A stretch of DNA of 64,000 nt from Rhizobium sp. BG4 (GTDB taxonomy: Bacteria; Pseudomonadota; Alphaproteobacteria; Rhizobiales; Rhizobiaceae). Position 1 is the stretch's first letter. Each line of letters opens with the position of its first letter. Positions 61,985 through 64,000 of the stretch are shown here, one piece after another. Both the position numbers and the translations under genes were made by a program. The notes beneath the pieces were generated by a model. The model was given only the letters and a program-made list of their open reading frames with translations, was not told the DNA's origin and made no database searches. The stretch is from contig NZ_CP044125.1 of the NCBI RefSeq assembly GCF_016864575.1, forward strand, positions 930,001-994,000. Reading direction: 5' to 3'.

Positions 61985-64000
61985 TTGCTTATCGGGCTGG
62001 GCGGCCACAGGCAATTGCGGCGAATTTTCAAGAATACCTGGCTTTCGCTGCTGGTCTCCGGCTTCGTCGCCTTCATGGTCGTCGCTGTCGGCATCACTCT
62101 TGATCGCGCCAATACTGCCGCCCATCTGCGCGAACTGCAGATCCGCACCGAAAACGAGACTAACCTGATCCGTGCCCGCATGGCAGCGCAGATCAACATG
62201 GACATTACTATCGTCCGTGACCTCTCCAACATGATTTCACTGAGCGCGCGCACCAATGACGAGGAAATGGAGCGGCAGATCAACTGGCTGCTGATCCAGA
62301 ATCCGCATTTCCTCAATGTCGCCGTCGCCCCCAATTTCATCGTCAGCAACGTCTATCCGCCACAATCCGACAAGGACCGGATCGGCAAGGACGTGCGCGA
62401 GGCGCTGTCGACCATGCAGTCGGTCGGGCGCAATACCGGCGACCAGCAGGCGCGGTTCTACGGCCCGATCAAGACGGCCGAGGGCAAGGATGCCTTTGCG
62501 ATCTTCTTCCCGATCTTCGTCAAGGAAAACGGCCAGCGGAAGATCTGGGGCGCCGTCGAGGTCACCATCGACCGCGACATGTTCTATGAAAACACCGGCT
62601 TGAAGCCGGCGCGCAACAGCGAGAACCAGGAGCGCTACCCGCATCTCGATCACCTGTCGATCGCGGTGCGCGATCTCGGCACGGCTGCTGCCGATACCGC
62701 CCTGCCCTTCTTCGGCAATACCGATGTCTTTGACAAACAGCCGCTGCGCCGCAAGATCGCCTTTGCCGGCGGCCGCTGGGAACTCTCGGCTGTGCCGACC
62801 ACCGGCTGGAACGAGGCGCCGGCGAACCAGTCGCAGCTGCGCGTCATCATCATCACCGCGGGATGCGTCATCATCATCCCGATCTTCTTCGCCACGCTGC
62901 TGCTCGGCGAGCGCAACCGCAACATCTCGCAGCTCGAACGCCGCGAAGCAAAGCTTCTGGAGCTCTCGCAGCGCCTGAACCTGGCGCTCGATTCGTCCAA
63001 CATCGGCATCTGGGAGCTCGAAGAAGGGGGCCACAGCCTCTATTGGGACGGGCGCGCCTCGGCGCTGCACGGCGAAGCGGCAGGCGAAGGCAGCCATCCG
63101 CTGGAAAACTGGTTCTCGCGGATCGCTCCCGACGACCGCCACATTGCCGAGATGCACTTCTTCAACTGCAGCGTTGCCGGGGCTTCCTGCACCGCGCAGT
63201 ACCGCATCCTTCTCGATGACGGCACGGTCCGCTACCTGCGCTCCGTCGGCTCCTTCTATACCGATGCCGGTGGCGTCGGCCGCACGATCGGCATCGTCGC
63301 CGACGTGACGACGGATGCGGAAGCGGCCGAAACGCTGCGTCACGCCAAGGATGTCAGCGACATCAAGAATGCCGAGCTGGAACTGGCGCTGGACGAAATC
63401 TCGCGGCGCGAGGCGCAGCTCACCGAAATCTCCGGCAAGCTCGACCTGGCGCTCGACGCCTATCAGTGCGGCATCTGGGACGCGACCTGCGGTGAGAAGG
63501 GCTCGCTCTGGGACGAGCGCATGCACGAGCTCTACGGCCTGCCGGCGCAGTACGGCTTCGTTCCCGAAGAGCTCTGGCTTTCGCGCGTGCATCCCGACGA
63601 CCGGGCTGCCGCCGTCGAGAGTGCGCGCTACTTCAAGCAGCCGGGCGATACCCATACGCTGATCTGCCGCGTTCCCTGCGACGATGGCAGCGTCCGCTAC
63701 GTGCGCTCGACCGGCAAGGTGCACCAGACGCCGTCTGGCACCACGAAAATCATCGGCGTCGCCTTCGACGTGACGGAAGATTCCCTGCTGACCGCCGAAC
63801 TGAAGGCGGCCAAGGACGAGGCGGTCGCCAAGAATATCGAGCTGGAGCTCGCCAAGAACCGCATCGAGCACAATTCGCTGCATGACCCGCTGACCGGCCT
63901 CGCCAACCGCCGCAAGATCGACATCGCGCTTGAAAGCCTGACGGTCGATGCCCGCTCGCAGCGCCAGAAATTCGCAATCCTGCATATCGACCTCGACCGC
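61985..64000 (+). CDS. CHASE-PAS-PAS-GGDEF sensor protein (3' end outside window)
   Basis: At least 672 residues, cut at 64000. It starts TTG at 61985 (LIGLGGHRQLRRIFKNTWLS next). A transmembrane helix (around residues 18-40) is followed by a periplasmic CHASE-like domain (about 45-275; ERQINWLLIQNPHFLNVAVAPN and IFFPIFVKENGQRKIWGAVE), a second transmembrane helix (about 282-305), and two PAS/PAC domains (about 325-450 and 470-600, the latter ending GVAFDVTED). The GGDEF domain begins HDPLTGLANRRKID; its catalytic signature lies beyond the window, so activity cannot be judged. A CHASE domain implies a small extracellular ligand. An inverted repeat covers its ribosome-binding site. Confidence 0.9.
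   Translation, partial: MLIGLGGHRQLRRIFKNTWLSLLVSGFVAFMVVAVGITLDRANTAAHLRELQIRTENETNLIRARMAAQINMDITIVRDLSNMISLSARTNDEEMERQINWLLIQNPHFLNVAVAPNFIVSNVYPPQSDKDRIGKDVREALSTMQSVGRNTGDQQARFYGPIKTAEGKDAFAIFFPIFVKENGQRKIWGAVEVTIDRDMFYENTGLKPARNSENQERYPHLDHLSIAVRDLGTAAADTALPFFGNTDVFDKQPLRRKIAFAGGRWELSAVPTTGWNEAPANQSQLRVIIITAGCVIIIPIFFATLLLGERNRNISQLERREAKLLELSQRLNLALDSSNIGIWELEEGGHSLYWDGRASALHGEAAGEGSHPLENWFSRIAPDDRHIAEMHFFNCSVAGASCTAQYRILLDDGTVRYLRSVGSFYTDAGGVGRTIGIVADVTTDAEAAETLRHAKDVSDIKNAELELALDEISRREAQLTEISGKLDLALDAYQCGIWDATCGEKGSLWDERMHELYGLPAQYGFVPEELWLSRVHPDDRAAAVESARYFKQPGDTHTLICRVPCDDGSVRYVRSTGKVHQTPSGTTKIIGVAFDVTEDSLLTAELKAAKDEAVAKNIELELAKNRIEHNSLHDPLTGLANRRKIDIALESLTVDARSQRQKFAILHIDLDR

Overview
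The window is a high-GC alphaproteobacterial chromosome segment, most likely Rhizobium (R. etli / R. leguminosarum group). The evidence is a CcrM-type GANTC methyltransferase, a Porin_2-type porin, an aa3 oxidase cluster with a CoxF-size gene, thrB linked to ispH and rnhA, an IalB-family protein, and the short GC-rich palindromic repeats seen in rhizobial intergenic DNA. It reads as ordinary core chromosome. I saw no prophage, IS element, CRISPR array, rRNA or tRNA gene. Both ends cut genes: ppdK on the left and a CHASE/PAS/GGDEF sensor gene on the right.

Layout, left to right. 1-7 kb: ppdK, smc and a DsbA-like oxidoreductase (all minus), then a FitAB/VapBC-type toxin-antitoxin pair and a DUF721 gene. 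7-13 kb: mutY, a HAD phosphatase, an NTF2-like protein, a 25-residue membrane peptide with a larger membrane protein, ccrM, and an orphan TadG/vWA-like protein. 13-17 kb: an ArsR regulator divergent from two small dimeric alpha/beta-barrel genes (NIPSNAP and ABM), a HAD phosphatase, a lipid-kinase-like protein and a lipoprotein. 17-25 kb: thrC, an M16 peptidase, a GNAT and a membrane EAL protein in one direction, then a porin. 25-30 kb: a RidA gene divergent from a TetR regulator, a zinc-ribbon peptidase-like protein, CsbD, YqgE, a DsbD-N-like protein and a 1-Cys peroxiredoxin.

30-33 kb holds an orphan ParD-like antitoxin and a zinc-type ABC importer operon with a candidate Zur box and a translationally coupled 38-residue membrane peptide. 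33-42 kb holds a Dabb protein, a BBE-type flavoprotein, DoxX, a diguanylate cyclase, and a minus-strand group ispH, thrB, rnhA and a frameshifted endonuclease/exonuclease/phosphatase gene. 41-48.6 kb is the cytochrome aa3 assembly locus, read right to left as coxB, coxA, ctaB, coxF, ctaG, coxC, DUF983, SURF1. One chloramphenicol-phosphotransferase-like gene sits inside it in the opposite orientation. 49-64 kb holds ialB-like, tldD, GNAT, a DUF4160/DUF2442 pair, a MazG-like gene, an SDR reductase divergent from an AraC regulator, a D,D-carboxypeptidase with SPOR, a deacetylase, pdxH, a lipoprotein, a J-domain protein, fabI, a frameshifted histidine phosphatase, DUF1344, and the truncated sensor cyclase.

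The less routine signals are regulatory or structural. They are a perfect 12-bp inverted repeat whose right arm contains the ribosome-binding site of the terminal sensor cyclase; three palindromes between ridA and tetR; two TGATATCA palindromes 20 bp apart in front of the toxin-antitoxin pair; an ArsR palindrome overlapping its own start codon; and a structured minus-strand leader or small-RNA candidate between smc and ppdK. Two genes share the same lesion type, one base missing next to a G/C run, so sequencing error must be considered. I found no convincing new multi-gene system; the DUF4160/DUF2442 pair and the zinc-operon micropeptide are the closest candidates.
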